In this document: piece by piece, positions 34,372-43,404 of the stretch
Position numbering within the stretch: the first letter of the stretch is position 1
Layout of the letters: each line of letters opens with the position of its first letter
Origin: Brachionus rotundiformis
Lineage: Eukaryota; Rotifera; Eurotatoria; Ploima; Brachionidae
DNA: 64,000 nucleotides
Direction of reading: 5' to 3'
Assembly: GCA_016802295.1 (NCBI GenBank)
Contig: JAESIW010000210.1
Coordinates: 186,001-250,000 of the forward strand
The notes under the pieces: generated by a model
Database searches by the model: none
The model's input: only the letters and a program-made list of their open reading frames with translations
Told to the model about the DNA's origin: nothing
Program-made: the position numbers and the translations under genes

Positions 34372-35080
34372 ATCTTTTTTACAGCACATGCAACAATTAC
34401 GCTTGCTAATTTTGGCAAGCTTTTTTGTTTTATTAATAGCATTTATAATTTGCTTTTATTTTATTGCTAATATAAATACTATATTGTTGCAACCTTTGTT
34501 TAGTATTTTTGCAAAATATAATTTACCTAATTTTGTAATTTCTACAAATTTAACCGATGTATTTTTTAGCAACATTAAACTAGCTTTTTACAGTGCTATT
34601 TTTATAGTTTTGCCTATTATTTTACTATTAATTTATTTTTATATATTAAGTGCGTTAAAACAAAACGAAAAAAATATTGCCTTAATAATTTTGTTAGGTA
34701 CTCCGCTATTATTTTGGTTAGGCTTGTTTATTGCCTACTACTTTGGTTTTAATGTGGTGTTAAACTTTTTTATAAGTTATAGCGTAGCTAACAATATAAA
34801 TATAATGCCTAAATTAATAGAATACATAGGTTTAATGCTGCAGGTTTTGTTGTTGTTTGGGTTAAGTTTTCAGTTGCCTATAGTATTATTAATTTTAGGA
34901 TTATTACAAATAATTACGGCTAAAAATTTATTGCAATTTTTTAAATTTGCCGTGGTTATAGCCTTTGTAATAGGTGCGGTTTTTACTCCGCCAGACCCAC
35001 TAAGCCAAATAATTATGGCCGGCGTATTAATTTTATTGTATTTAAGTAGTTATGTATTGCTTAAATTGTTAAAATTATAA
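34349..35080 (+). CDS. tatC: Twin-arginine translocase subunit TatC
   Basis: A 243-aa protein with six membrane segments. The N-terminal signature FLQHMQQLR corresponds to the usual F-x-x-H-L-x-E-L-R, and FTPPDPLSQ near 220 is the conserved TPPD-x-x-SQ motif. TatC is the receptor for twin-arginine signal peptides. The Glu of the N-terminal motif (Glu15 in E. coli) is replaced by Gln16 here, while the second recognition Glu is kept (LKQNEKN). Its 3' end overlaps the convergent dnaE by 6 nt. Confidence 0.95.
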   Translation: MTTNKINKSFLQHMQQLRLLILASFFVLLIAFIICFYFIANINTILLQPLFSIFAKYNLPNFVISTNLTDVFFSNIKLAFYSAIFIVLPIILLLIYFYILSALKQNEKNIALIILLGTPLLFWLGLFIAYYFGFNVVLNFFISYSVANNINIMPKLIEYIGLMLQVLLLFGLSFQLPIVLLILGLLQIITAKNLLQFFKFAVVIAFVIGAVFTPPDPLSQIIMAGVLILLYLSSYVLLKLLKL

Positions 35081-38000
35081 ATCGGTTATATAAAAATCTA
35101 TAATGCTAGAAAAATTTTTTACTAAACCTATATCTGTAGCATTAATAGTGCTGTGTTGTAGCAAATATTTATTGTTATTAACGTTAATAATAACGCTGTA
35201 GTTAGGTTTGTTAATAATAATAGACTTTAACCGCTCTATTTCTAATAAATTTTTTAAACTTATGTGTATGCATATGGGTTTTTCTGTTGGCTGTGGTGTA
35301 GTTGCAACATTATTAACGTTGGTTGGTTGTGTGTTATTTGCCACAGTGGTGTTTGCTTGTGGTTTATTGTAGCTTTTACTTTTAGGTTTTTTGTAGTTAG
35401 GGGTAATTTCTTGTATGTTGTCTATAAAAAATTTGGTTTCTTCGTTTTCTATTTTTAAAAATGCTTTTATAATATAAGATTTACCTTCTTGCAAAATGCT
35501 AGAAAATTTAGTGTAATTATCGCCAAACAAAATAACATTATAAATAGAGCCCATATCGTACAAAGATAGGCTGGCAAACATGGCTCCGGTTTTAGTTTTA
35601 GAAACTTTAATTTTCATTAAATATCCGGCTAAAAATTCTGGATTTTTGGGGTTAAAAGTGCCGTTATTAAATTCTGTTAAACGGGCTTCGGTAATTTGAT
35701 TGTAAGATAAAATTTCGTTATCATCTAGCACTTTTTTATAATCATTTAACGGATGCCCAGATAAAAAGCAACCTAGTACCTCTAGTTCTAATTGCAAGCG
35801 TTTAATATCGGTAAACGGAGCAACGTTAGATAATTTTAAAGTATTTATAGAGTCTTCTACGCTATCAAACAAAGCAATTTGGTTGCTGTTTTTAGCATTG
35901 TTGGCGGCTTGGTTAAAAGCAATAAGAGCTTCTATATTTTGCAATAATTGGTTGCGGTTTTGGTGTAGGTCGTCTAATGCACCAGAAGATATTAAAGCTT
36001 CTAATTGTTTTTTATTTAGCAATTTGTTTGGCATTTGGGTTAAAAAATCTTCTAACGAAACAAACTTGTTTTTTTGCGTATACTCTTTAATAAAATTAAT
36101 GGTGTTTTCGCCAAGCCCTTTTATTGCATTTAGGCTGTATCTAATACATTTTTGGTTATCTATGGTTTCTATGGTAAATTTATTGCTAGCATTATTAACC
36201 GAAGGCGGTAGTACTGTAATATTAAATTTACTGGCTTCTTGTAAATACAGGGCAAATTTATCTATATTGTTGCTATCTAAGTGCATACAGTTGCTTAAAA
36301 ACTCTGCAGTGTAGTGTGCTTTTAAATAAGCGGTTTGCCAAGCTAACATTGCATATGCAGTAGAATGCGACTTATTAAAACCATAGCTAGCAAAACGCTC
36401 CATTTGGTTAAAAATTTCTTCGGCTAATTGTGGATTTATATCATTATGTTTTTTTGCCCCGTCTATAAAAATTTGTTTTTGCGTCATCATTTCTTTGGGG
36501 TCTTTTTTACCCATAGCTCTACGCAAAATATCTGCTTCGCCTAAAGTGTAGCCTGCTATAACTTTGGCTACCTCCATAACTTGCTCTTGGTATATCATAA
36601 TACCGTAGGTTTCTTGCAGGCTAGGTTGCATTTTAGGGTGCAAGTATTCTATTTTTTCTTTATTATTACTGCGGGCAACATACGCCGGAATGTTCTCCAT
36701 AGGGCCAGGACGATACAACGAAATAATAGCAATAATATCTTCTATTCTTGTGGGTTTTATTTGCTTAACCAGTTCGGTCATTCCGCCACTTTCTATCTGA
36801 AAAATACCAAAAGTATTGCCGTGTGCTAGTAAAGTATTTATTTTTTCATCGTTTTCGGTGGCAATGGTTAGTACGTTTATATCTACATTGTTGTATTTTT
36901 TAACGTCTTTAACAGTATTTTGAATAATATTTAAAGTTTTTAAAGCTAAAAAGTCAAACTTTACTAAGCCTACGTCTTCTATGTATTTCATAGAAAAACC
37001 TACCGTAGGAAAATTAGACCCAACATCAAAATAAATTGGTGCCACATTGTGTATGGGGTTTTTGGCTATAACCACGCCCGCTGCGTGTGTAGAAATATTG
37101 CGGTATAAACCTTCTACTTTTAAGGCAATCTCCATTAATTTTTTTATATGTGCATGGTTTTCAATTTCTTGCTGTATAGCGTTGGTGCTATCTATAATTT
37201 GTTGTAAATTTAGCGGTTTAGAAGGCGGACTAAACGGAATTTTTTTAGTTAATGTATCTACTTCGCTATATAAAATACCTAATGCTCTGCCTACATCTTT
37301 AATGGCGGCTCTGGGTTGCAGGGTACCAAATGTAATAATGCTGGCTACTTTGTCTTCGCCATATTTTTGCCTAACGTAGTTTATAACTTTGTCTCGGTTG
37401 TCTTGGCAAAAGTCTATATCAAAATCGGGCATAGATACCCTGTACGGGTTTAAAAAACGTTCAAAAAACAAGCTGTATTTAATGGGGTCTACATCTATAA
37501 TAAATAAAGCCCAAGCCACTAAAGACCCCGCCCCAGAACCCCTACCAGGCCCTACGGCAATATCGTTATTTTTAGCCCATTTTATAAAGTCTGATACTAT
37601 TAAAAAATAACCAGAAAAACCCATTTTTATAATTATTTCTAGCTCAAAGTTTAGCCTGCTGTAATAAATTTCATCTATTTGGGTTTTGCTTTGTTTACTA
37701 AAAGGGTAAACAATGTTATCTAAACGGTGTTGTAGCCCCGTATGTGCCATTTCTTTTATAAGCTCTTCTTCGTTATTACTAAACGAAGGCAACATTAAAG
37801 GTTGTTTTTCTACAAAAAACGAGCAACGCTGTGCAATTAACCAAGTGTTTTCTATTGCTTCTGGTAAATCTTTAAATAAGTTTTGCATTTCTTGTGCAGA
37901 TTTAAAATAACTGTGCTTAGCCAACTGCTTACGCTTAGGGTTAGAAACCTCTACCCCTTGCCCAATGCACATTAACACGTCTGCGGCTTCGTAATCTTGC

Positions 38001-38623
38001 TTACTAGCAAACGCCACATTGTTAGTGGCAACTATAGGAATATTGTAATTACTGGCAATTTCTAACAATTTTGGTTCTAGGTTGTAATCTACTGTGGTAA
38101 AAAAGCGGTTTAGCTCTATGTATAAATTGTTATTAAATGCATTATTAAGTAAAGTAATAAAGCTATTTAGCGTATCTTTAGAAGCCACACTTACAATTTT
38201 TGCTAGCAAACCGTCTACTCCGCCAGTTAGGCAAATAATATCGGCATTATAGGTGGTTAAGTGGGTAAAATCTACAAAAGGTTTGTCTTCGGTTTGGTTG
38301 CTATAATTGTTATAGGCTATTTTATGCAAATGCAATAAATTTTTATAACCATTTTGGTTTTTTGCCAATAACACTAAAGGCTGATTTACGGTAAGCGAAT
38401 CTGTACTATATTTAACGTTAAGTTGCATACCAATAATAGGCTTTATTTTTTGCCCCACTATAGTGTTAGAAAACTCCCTAGCACAATAAAGGTTGTTAGT
38501 ATCGGTGCAAGCAATTGCAGGCATATTATTATTTTTACAAATTTCTGCAATTTTTTTTATATTAAGCGTACTTTCGCTTATAGAATAATTGGTATGGCAC
38601 CTTAAGTGTACAAAATTAGACAT
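35075..38623 (-). CDS. dnaE: DNA polymerase III alpha subunit
   Basis: The 1182-aa replicative polymerase. PHP domain at the N-terminus (HLRCHTNYSISES), then the polymerase core with the catalytic acids in GRGSGAGSLVAWAL and MPDFDIDFCQDNRD near 390-405. The fingers region follows (IYQEQVMEVA, RAMGKKDP, FNKSHSTAYAMLAWQTAYLK). It ends with helix-hairpin-helix and OB regions. Length is normal for DnaE1. It is transcribed alone from a promoter at 38675. Confidence 0.97.
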   Translation of the reverse strand: MSNFVHLRCHTNYSISESTLNIKKIAEICKNNNMPAIACTDTNNLYCAREFSNTIVGQKIKPIIGMQLNVKYSTDSLTVNQPLVLLAKNQNGYKNLLHLHKIAYNNYSNQTEDKPFVDFTHLTTYNADIICLTGGVDGLLAKIVSVASKDTLNSFITLLNNAFNNNLYIELNRFFTTVDYNLEPKLLEIASNYNIPIVATNNVAFASKQDYEAADVLMCIGQGVEVSNPKRKQLAKHSYFKSAQEMQNLFKDLPEAIENTWLIAQRCSFFVEKQPLMLPSFSNNEEELIKEMAHTGLQHRLDNIVYPFSKQSKTQIDEIYYSRLNFELEIIIKMGFSGYFLIVSDFIKWAKNNDIAVGPGRGSGAGSLVAWALFIIDVDPIKYSLFFERFLNPYRVSMPDFDIDFCQDNRDKVINYVRQKYGEDKVASIITFGTLQPRAAIKDVGRALGILYSEVDTLTKKIPFSPPSKPLNLQQIIDSTNAIQQEIENHAHIKKLMEIALKVEGLYRNISTHAAGVVIAKNPIHNVAPIYFDVGSNFPTVGFSMKYIEDVGLVKFDFLALKTLNIIQNTVKDVKKYNNVDINVLTIATENDEKINTLLAHGNTFGIFQIESGGMTELVKQIKPTRIEDIIAIISLYRPGPMENIPAYVARSNNKEKIEYLHPKMQPSLQETYGIMIYQEQVMEVAKVIAGYTLGEADILRRAMGKKDPKEMMTQKQIFIDGAKKHNDINPQLAEEIFNQMERFASYGFNKSHSTAYAMLAWQTAYLKAHYTAEFLSNCMHLDSNNIDKFALYLQEASKFNITVLPPSVNNASNKFTIETIDNQKCIRYSLNAIKGLGENTINFIKEYTQKNKFVSLEDFLTQMPNKLLNKKQLEALISSGALDDLHQNRNQLLQNIEALIAFNQAANNAKNSNQIALFDSVEDSINTLKLSNVAPFTDIKRLQLELEVLGCFLSGHPLNDYKKVLDDNEILSYNQITEARLTEFNNGTFNPKNPEFLAGYLMKIKVSKTKTGAMFASLSLYDMGSIYNVILFGDNYTKFSSILQEGKSYIIKAFLKIENEETKFFIDNIQEITPNYKKPKSKSYNKPQANTTVANNTQPTNVNNVATTPQPTEKPICIHISLKNLLEIERLKSIIINKPNYSVIINVNNNKYLLQHSTINATDIGLVKNFSSIIDFYITDL

Positions 38624-38674
38624 TTTGGTTAAGTTTTTTGTTGCTTTTATAACTTAATTTAAATTATAATATAC

Positions 38675-38683
38675 ATTATAGCA
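38675..38683 (-). promoter_or_regulatory. Extended -10 promoter of dnaE
   Basis: Minus-strand TGCTATAAT (38675-38683), 52 nt before the dnaE ATG, with no good -35. It is the same nine bases that end each CRISPR repeat. Confidence 0.6.
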
Positions 38684-38716
38684 TAAAATATTTTTAAATT
38701 TTTATTTAATTTGTGT

Positions 38717-38745
38717 TTGGTTTATTTAACAATTTATGCTATATT
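38717..38745 (+). promoter_or_regulatory. Promoter of the repeat-protein gene
   Basis: TTGGTT (38717-38722), a 17-nt spacer ending in TGC, then TATATT (38740-38745): -35 plus extended -10, 47 nt before the start codon at 38793. Confidence 0.65.
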
Positions 38746-38792
38746 TATAAAAGTATATTTATTTTAACATTAATTAACTAAAGTTAACCGCA

Positions 38793-39584
38793 ATGAGAAA
38801 CCATAGAGATAGAAACAGAGAAGTAGAAAACAACTACAGAGAAGATTCTAGACAAAGAGTATCTAGAAGACAACAAGTTGAAGCTCCTGTAGAAGAATAC
38901 TACGAAGATGATTACCAACAACAAGCTCCTGCTAGAGAAGAAAGACGCAGACCAGCCAGAGAAGATAGACACGCTAGAGTAAGAGACGAAAGACCTGCTA
39001 GAGTATCTAGAAGACAACAAGTTGAAGAGCCTGTAGAAGAATACTACGAAGATGATTACCAACAACAAGCTCCTGCTAGAGAAGAAAGACGCAGACCAGC
39101 CAGAGAAGATAGACACGCTAGAGTAAGAGACGAAAGACCAGCTAGAGTATCTAGAAGACAACAAGTTGAAGAGCCTGTAGAAGAATACTACGAAGATGAG
39201 TACGAACAAGAAGTACAACAGCCTTCTGCTAGAGAAGAAAGACGCAGACCAGCCAGAGAGGATAGACACGCTAGAGTAAGAGACGAAAGACCTGCTAGAG
39301 CATCTAGAAGACAACAAGTTGAAGAGCCTGTAGAAGAATACTACGAAGATGAGTACGAACAAGAAGCTTCTGCTAGAGAAGAAAGACGCAGACCAGCCAG
39401 AGAGGATAGACACGCTAGAGTAAGAGACGAAAGACCTGCTAGAGTATCTAGAAGACAACAAGTTGAAGAGCCTGTAGAAGAATATTACGAAGATGAGTAC
39501 GAACAAGAAGTACAACAGCCTTCTGCTAGAGAAGAAAGACGCAGACCAGCCAGAGATGAAAGACCTGCCAGAGGACGTAGATAA
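38793..39584 (+). CDS. Arg/Glu/Tyr-rich tandem-repeat protein, function unknown
   Basis: A 263-aa protein made of a 21-residue lead and five near-identical units of 48-51 residues. Each unit has a basic start (SRRQQVEEPV), an acidic Tyr patch (EEYYEDEYEQE) and a basic end (REERRRPAREDRHARVRDERPA). It ends in RGRR. It contains no Lys, Leu, Ile, Phe, Thr, Cys or Trp, which is extraordinary beside its neighbours. It must be disordered, with alternating plus and minus charge blocks like RNA- or nucleoid-binding proteins. It has its own promoter and terminator. An antisense frame over the same DNA also stays open, but it has no promoter and merely mirrors the repeats. I do not recognise a family. 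Confidence 0.85.
   Translation: MRNHRDRNREVENNYREDSRQRVSRRQQVEAPVEEYYEDDYQQQAPAREERRRPAREDRHARVRDERPARVSRRQQVEEPVEEYYEDDYQQQAPAREERRRPAREDRHARVRDERPARVSRRQQVEEPVEEYYEDEYEQEVQQPSAREERRRPAREDRHARVRDERPARASRRQQVEEPVEEYYEDEYEQEASAREERRRPAREDRHARVRDERPARVSRRQQVEEPVEEYYEDEYEQEVQQPSAREERRRPARDERPARGRR
38856..39581 (+). repeat. Five tandem coding repeats (144-153 bp units)
   Basis: Units start at 38856, 39000, 39144, 39297 and 39441. Units 1 and 2 are nearly identical in DNA; 3 and 5 share an extra three codons (VQQ type), 4 lacks them; unit 5 is cut short. The DNA identity is higher than the protein needs, a sign of recent unit duplication or gene conversion, so copy number may vary between strains. 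Confidence 0.95.
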
Positions 39585-39610
39585 TATTATTATTTACAAC
39601 TAAATTTATA

Positions 39611-39649
39611 AATACCGTAAAGTATTAATTTATTTTACGGTATTTTTTT
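39611..39649 (+). terminator. Terminator of the repeat-protein gene
   Basis: AATACCGTAAA (39611-39621) pairs perfectly with TTTACGGTATT (39634-39644), followed by more T. Confidence 0.92.
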
Positions 39650-39805
39650 ATTTTGTTATATGTATGCTAGTTGCTAAACAAGTAAAACTTTGCTACCCCG
39701 CTTTGTAGTATACGTAGTTTAATAAATATAATTTTATTTAATATTATGTTATTAATAGTTTGTTTAGTATTTTATATTATTATTATTTTATATAACAAAG
39801 TATAT

Positions 39806-39837
39806 AAAAAAAGATCCCCCGTTATTGCTAACAGGGG
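39806..39837 (-). terminator. Terminator of nrdJ
   Basis: On the minus strand CCCCTGTTA pairs with TAACGGGG (one bulge) and is followed after GATC by seven T (39806-39812). Between this and the repeat-gene terminator (39650-39805) I see no gene or motif. Confidence 0.8.
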
Positions 39838-39854
39838 ACAAGTTTGGGATAGTT

Positions 39855-39882
39855 AGCTAACTTAAAACAACTTAAGTTAGCT
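39855..39882 (-). other. Strong hairpin across the nrdJ stop codon
   Basis: AGCTAACTTAA (39855-39865) and TTAAGTTAGCT (39872-39882) form a perfect 11-bp stem with a 6-nt loop. The nrdJ stop codon (39877-39879) lies inside the stem. It may protect the 3' end of the mRNA; it lacks a T-run and is not itself a terminator. Confidence 0.6.
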
Positions 39883-42800
39883 GCAACCTGTAGTGGTACC
39901 ACAGGTAGTACATACAAGACATGTACCATTTCTAATCATAGTCATGCTATTGCATTCGCCACATTGTTCAGCTTCAAATCCTTTGTTATCTATTAACTTG
40001 GTTTGATCTGTAACATTTTTGTTAACAACACTGTATTGTTGGTTGTTATTAGAACTTTTATTTAAAGGTATACTAGGCAAATCTTGGTTGCTAGTTTGTA
40101 TTTTATCTAAAGTATTGCTATTGGTGTTAATATGCCCTAAATCGTATCTTCCTAGGTAGTTAATAGCTAAGTCTCTAAATACAAAGTCTATCATAGAAGT
40201 AGACATTTTTATTCTGTCGTGCCCTTCTACCATTCCAGAAGGCTCGAACTTAGTAAAAGTAAATGCATCTACGTATTCTTCTAGTGGCACACCGTATTGT
40301 AAACCAATAGAAACTGCTATGGCAAAAGAGTTCATAATGCTTCTAAAAGATGCTCCTTCTTTATAGCAATCTAAAAATATTTCTGCTAATTTACCGTCTT
40401 TATATTCGCCAGTGTGTACGTAAATTTTATGCCCTGCTATTTTAGCTTTTTGAATATAGCCACTGCGTTTGCTTTCTGGGCGATTTCTAAAGGTTGTAGT
40501 TGTAGCATATTTTGCAATTTCTAATGCTTTGTTATTTACCGAAGTATTGTTAAAAATATTAGGTATTGTGGTATTTAACAATACATCTAAAAAGTTAATA
40601 TTTTGTAAGCTACTGTCTGCAATTAAGCTAGATTGTAGGGGTTGCGATAATTTAGAGCCGTCTCGGTATAAAGCAACAGCTTTTACGCCTAAGTTCCAAC
40701 TTTCTATGGCCACGGTTTCGCAATCTTCTATGGTTGCACTAGCAGGCATATTAATGGTTTTAGAAATTGCCCCACTAATAAAACTTTGTGCGGCGGCTAG
40801 CATTTTAACGTGGCTCATGTAGCTAAGGTATCTGGTGCCTTTGTTTCCGCATAAATTAGCACAATCAAAAACAGGTAGGTGTTCTTCTTTTAAATGCGGA
40901 GCCCCTTCTATAGTAAGCGTACCAAAAATATAATCGTTAGCTTCTTGAATTTGGCTATCGGTAAAGCCTAAAAATTGTAATATAGAAAAGTTAGTATCTA
41001 GTAAGTCTTCGTCTGTAATTTTTAAAACATTTTTGCAAAAATCTAAACCTAAAGTGTATTGGCTAAAAGCAAAATTTAAATTAAATGCAGTTTTTATATT
41101 TTCGTTTAATGCGTTAATTTGGGTATTGGTAAAGCCCAGCTTGGTTAAGCTTTTTGTATTAATATGCGGAGCATTTTGCAAATTAGTATGCCCTACCGCA
41201 TAATTTACAATATCTGCAATTTGTTGGCTAGTATAATTTAAATATTCTAGCGCCATGGTTACAGTATTGTTAATAATTTTAAAATATCCGCCACCGGCTA
41301 AGCTTTTGTATTTAACTAAAGCAAAGTCTGGCTCTATACCGGTGGTAGAGCAATCCATTAGTAATCCAATGGTACCGGTTGGGGCAATGCAGGTTACCTG
41401 TGCGTTGCGGTAGCCGTATTGTTTGCCACTTTCTAGGGTTTGTTGCCATACGGTACTGGCTTGGGTGGCTAAATTTTTATCTGCTATTGCGTTAATATTT
41501 AAAGGTACTGGTTTAATATCTAAGCCAACATAATCTGTAGTATTACCTTTAGATGCTAATAAATGATTATTTATAACACGCAACATTTCTGTAGAATTTT
41601 CTTTATAGCCTAAAAACGCCCCTTTTTCTTTTGCCATTTGGCTAGAAACAAAGTAAGAATAACCGCTTAATAACGAACTTATAGCCGCCGTTATGTTTCT
41701 GCCTTGGGTACTATCGTAAGGTACACCAATAGACATTAAATACGCACCAATGTTGGCGTAACCTAGGCCTAGGGTTCTAAATTTATAAGATAAATACGCC
41801 ACGCTTTCAGAAGGAAACTGTGCCATAGTTACCGAAATTTCTAAAACCATGGTTAATAGTTTTACAGTGTGTTTAAATAAATCTGTATTAAAACTACCGT
41901 TGGCGTTGCGGTAATGTATTAAGTTTATAGATGCTAAATTACAAGCGGTATCGTCTAAAAATAAGTATTCAGAACAAGGGTTACTACCGTTTATAGAACC
42001 ACTATTAGGGCAAGTGTGCCATTGATTAATGGTATCGCTAAATTGTAAACCAGGATCAGCACAAGACCACGCCGCCGTGTTAATTTTATCCCAAATAGCT
42101 TTAGCGTTAACTTCTTTAGCAACTTCTTTATTAGTGCGGTTAATTAACTGCCATGGTTTATTATTTTGTACGCTATTTATAAATTTGTTACTTAAACGTA
42201 CCGAATTATTAGAGTTTTGCCCCGAAACAGTTTGGTAGGCTTCAGACGTCCAATCGGTATTTAAAATATCAAATTGTAAAGTATAGTTACCACGCTTAAT
42301 TAGTTGCAAAGTACGTTGAATATACTTTTCTGGAACATATAAATTTTTGGCTAAAAATATAGCTTTTTTTAGTTCTTCGTTTTTATTAACATCTGTGGCA
42401 TCTTGCATATTGCCGTTGTAATTTTGGCAAGCGTTAACAATTGCGGTTAAAGTTTTGTTAGCTATTATAGAGCCTGTAACTAAAGAAACCACTTTTTGTT
42501 CTTCTTTAACTTTCCATTCTATAAATTCTTCTATATCTGGATGATCTACGTCTAAAATAACCATTTTAGCGGCTCTGCGGGTAGTACCGCCAGATTTTAT
42601 AGCCCCTGCAGAAACATCTAATATTTTTAAAAAGCTCATTAATCCAGAAGATTTACCACCGCCAGAAAGTTGCTCGCCCGAACCACGTAAGTTAGAAAAG
42701 TTAGTGCCTGTGCCAGAGCCATACTTAAACAAGCGGGCTTCTTTAACGGCTAAATCCATTATTCCGCCTTCGTTAACTAGGTCGTCTTGTATAGATTGAA

Positions 42801-43404
42801 TAAAGCAAGCGTGCGGTTGGGGTCTTTCGTAAGCAGAAGACGATTTTTTAATTTTGTTTGTAGTTTCATCAAAATAAAAATGCCCTTGCGAACCACCAGT
42901 AATACCATATGCCCAATGTAAGCCTGTGTTAAACCACTGTGGCGAATTTGGGGCTGCCATTTGGTTGGCTAAAATGTATTGTAGTTCGTTAAAAAAATGT
43001 AAAGCATCTTCTTCGGTATCAAAGTAATTATTTTTGTAACCGTGGTAAGTCCATGCACCGGCAAGCCTTCTAAATACTTGCTTTGCACTAATTTCGCCAG
43101 TGTATCTTTGGTTGTGCGGTAGTTTATTTAATTTTTCTAGGTCGGGTTCGTGCCTTTGTAGCCATGTTGGTATACCTTGCTCTGGCACTGGTTTTAAAAT
43201 TGTAGGAACCCCGCTTTTTCTAAAGTATTTTTGCGCTAAAATATCTACAGAAATTTGAGCCCAATTTTCTGGAACCTCTATATTGTTTAAAGACCACAAG
43301 CTTTTTCCGTTGTTTTGCTGCAAACTGCTACTAGCCGTTTTAAACTTTACGCCAAACGGATTTGCATTGGATAAACCTTGAGTATAAACATTATTTATTT
43401 TCAT
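39877..43404 (-). CDS. nrdJ: Adenosylcobalamin-dependent ribonucleotide reductase (class II)
   Basis: A 1175-aa class II enzyme making deoxyribonucleotides with coenzyme B12. The active-site stretch is GSNPCSEYLFLDDTACNLASIN (Asn, Cys, Glu of the radical site). Other conserved pieces are MAAPNSPQWFNTGLHWAYG and CIAPTGTIGLLMDCSTTGIEPDFALV. The C-terminus carries a Cys-rich zinc-ribbon type tail (CGECNSM, CLVCTTCG). No class I (nrdAB) or III genes are in the window. Its cofactor need explains the riboswitch-controlled receptor at 8.7-10.7 kb. No riboswitch is visible in front of nrdJ itself. A weak promoter candidate lies in the gap upstream. Confidence 0.97.
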   Translation of the reverse strand: MKINNVYTQGLSNANPFGVKFKTASSSLQQNNGKSLWSLNNIEVPENWAQISVDILAQKYFRKSGVPTILKPVPEQGIPTWLQRHEPDLEKLNKLPHNQRYTGEISAKQVFRRLAGAWTYHGYKNNYFDTEEDALHFFNELQYILANQMAAPNSPQWFNTGLHWAYGITGGSQGHFYFDETTNKIKKSSSAYERPQPHACFIQSIQDDLVNEGGIMDLAVKEARLFKYGSGTGTNFSNLRGSGEQLSGGGKSSGLMSFLKILDVSAGAIKSGGTTRRAAKMVILDVDHPDIEEFIEWKVKEEQKVVSLVTGSIIANKTLTAIVNACQNYNGNMQDATDVNKNEELKKAIFLAKNLYVPEKYIQRTLQLIKRGNYTLQFDILNTDWTSEAYQTVSGQNSNNSVRLSNKFINSVQNNKPWQLINRTNKEVAKEVNAKAIWDKINTAAWSCADPGLQFSDTINQWHTCPNSGSINGSNPCSEYLFLDDTACNLASINLIHYRNANGSFNTDLFKHTVKLLTMVLEISVTMAQFPSESVAYLSYKFRTLGLGYANIGAYLMSIGVPYDSTQGRNITAAISSLLSGYSYFVSSQMAKEKGAFLGYKENSTEMLRVINNHLLASKGNTTDYVGLDIKPVPLNINAIADKNLATQASTVWQQTLESGKQYGYRNAQVTCIAPTGTIGLLMDCSTTGIEPDFALVKYKSLAGGGYFKIINNTVTMALEYLNYTSQQIADIVNYAVGHTNLQNAPHINTKSLTKLGFTNTQINALNENIKTAFNLNFAFSQYTLGLDFCKNVLKITDEDLLDTNFSILQFLGFTDSQIQEANDYIFGTLTIEGAPHLKEEHLPVFDCANLCGNKGTRYLSYMSHVKMLAAAQSFISGAISKTINMPASATIEDCETVAIESWNLGVKAVALYRDGSKLSQPLQSSLIADSSLQNINFLDVLLNTTIPNIFNNTSVNNKALEIAKYATTTTFRNRPESKRSGYIQKAKIAGHKIYVHTGEYKDGKLAEIFLDCYKEGASFRSIMNSFAIAVSIGLQYGVPLEEYVDAFTFTKFEPSGMVEGHDRIKMSTSMIDFVFRDLAINYLGRYDLGHINTNSNTLDKIQTSNQDLPSIPLNKSSNNNQQYSVVNKNVTDQTKLIDNKGFEAEQCGECNSMTMIRNGTCLVCTTCGTTTGCS

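Noticed and set aside
38784..39515. 243-aa open frame antisense to the repeat protein
   Set aside because: It is the reverse reading of the tandem repeats (Ser/Phe/Arg-rich), has no promoter or ribosome site of its own, and stays open only because the repeat unit does.
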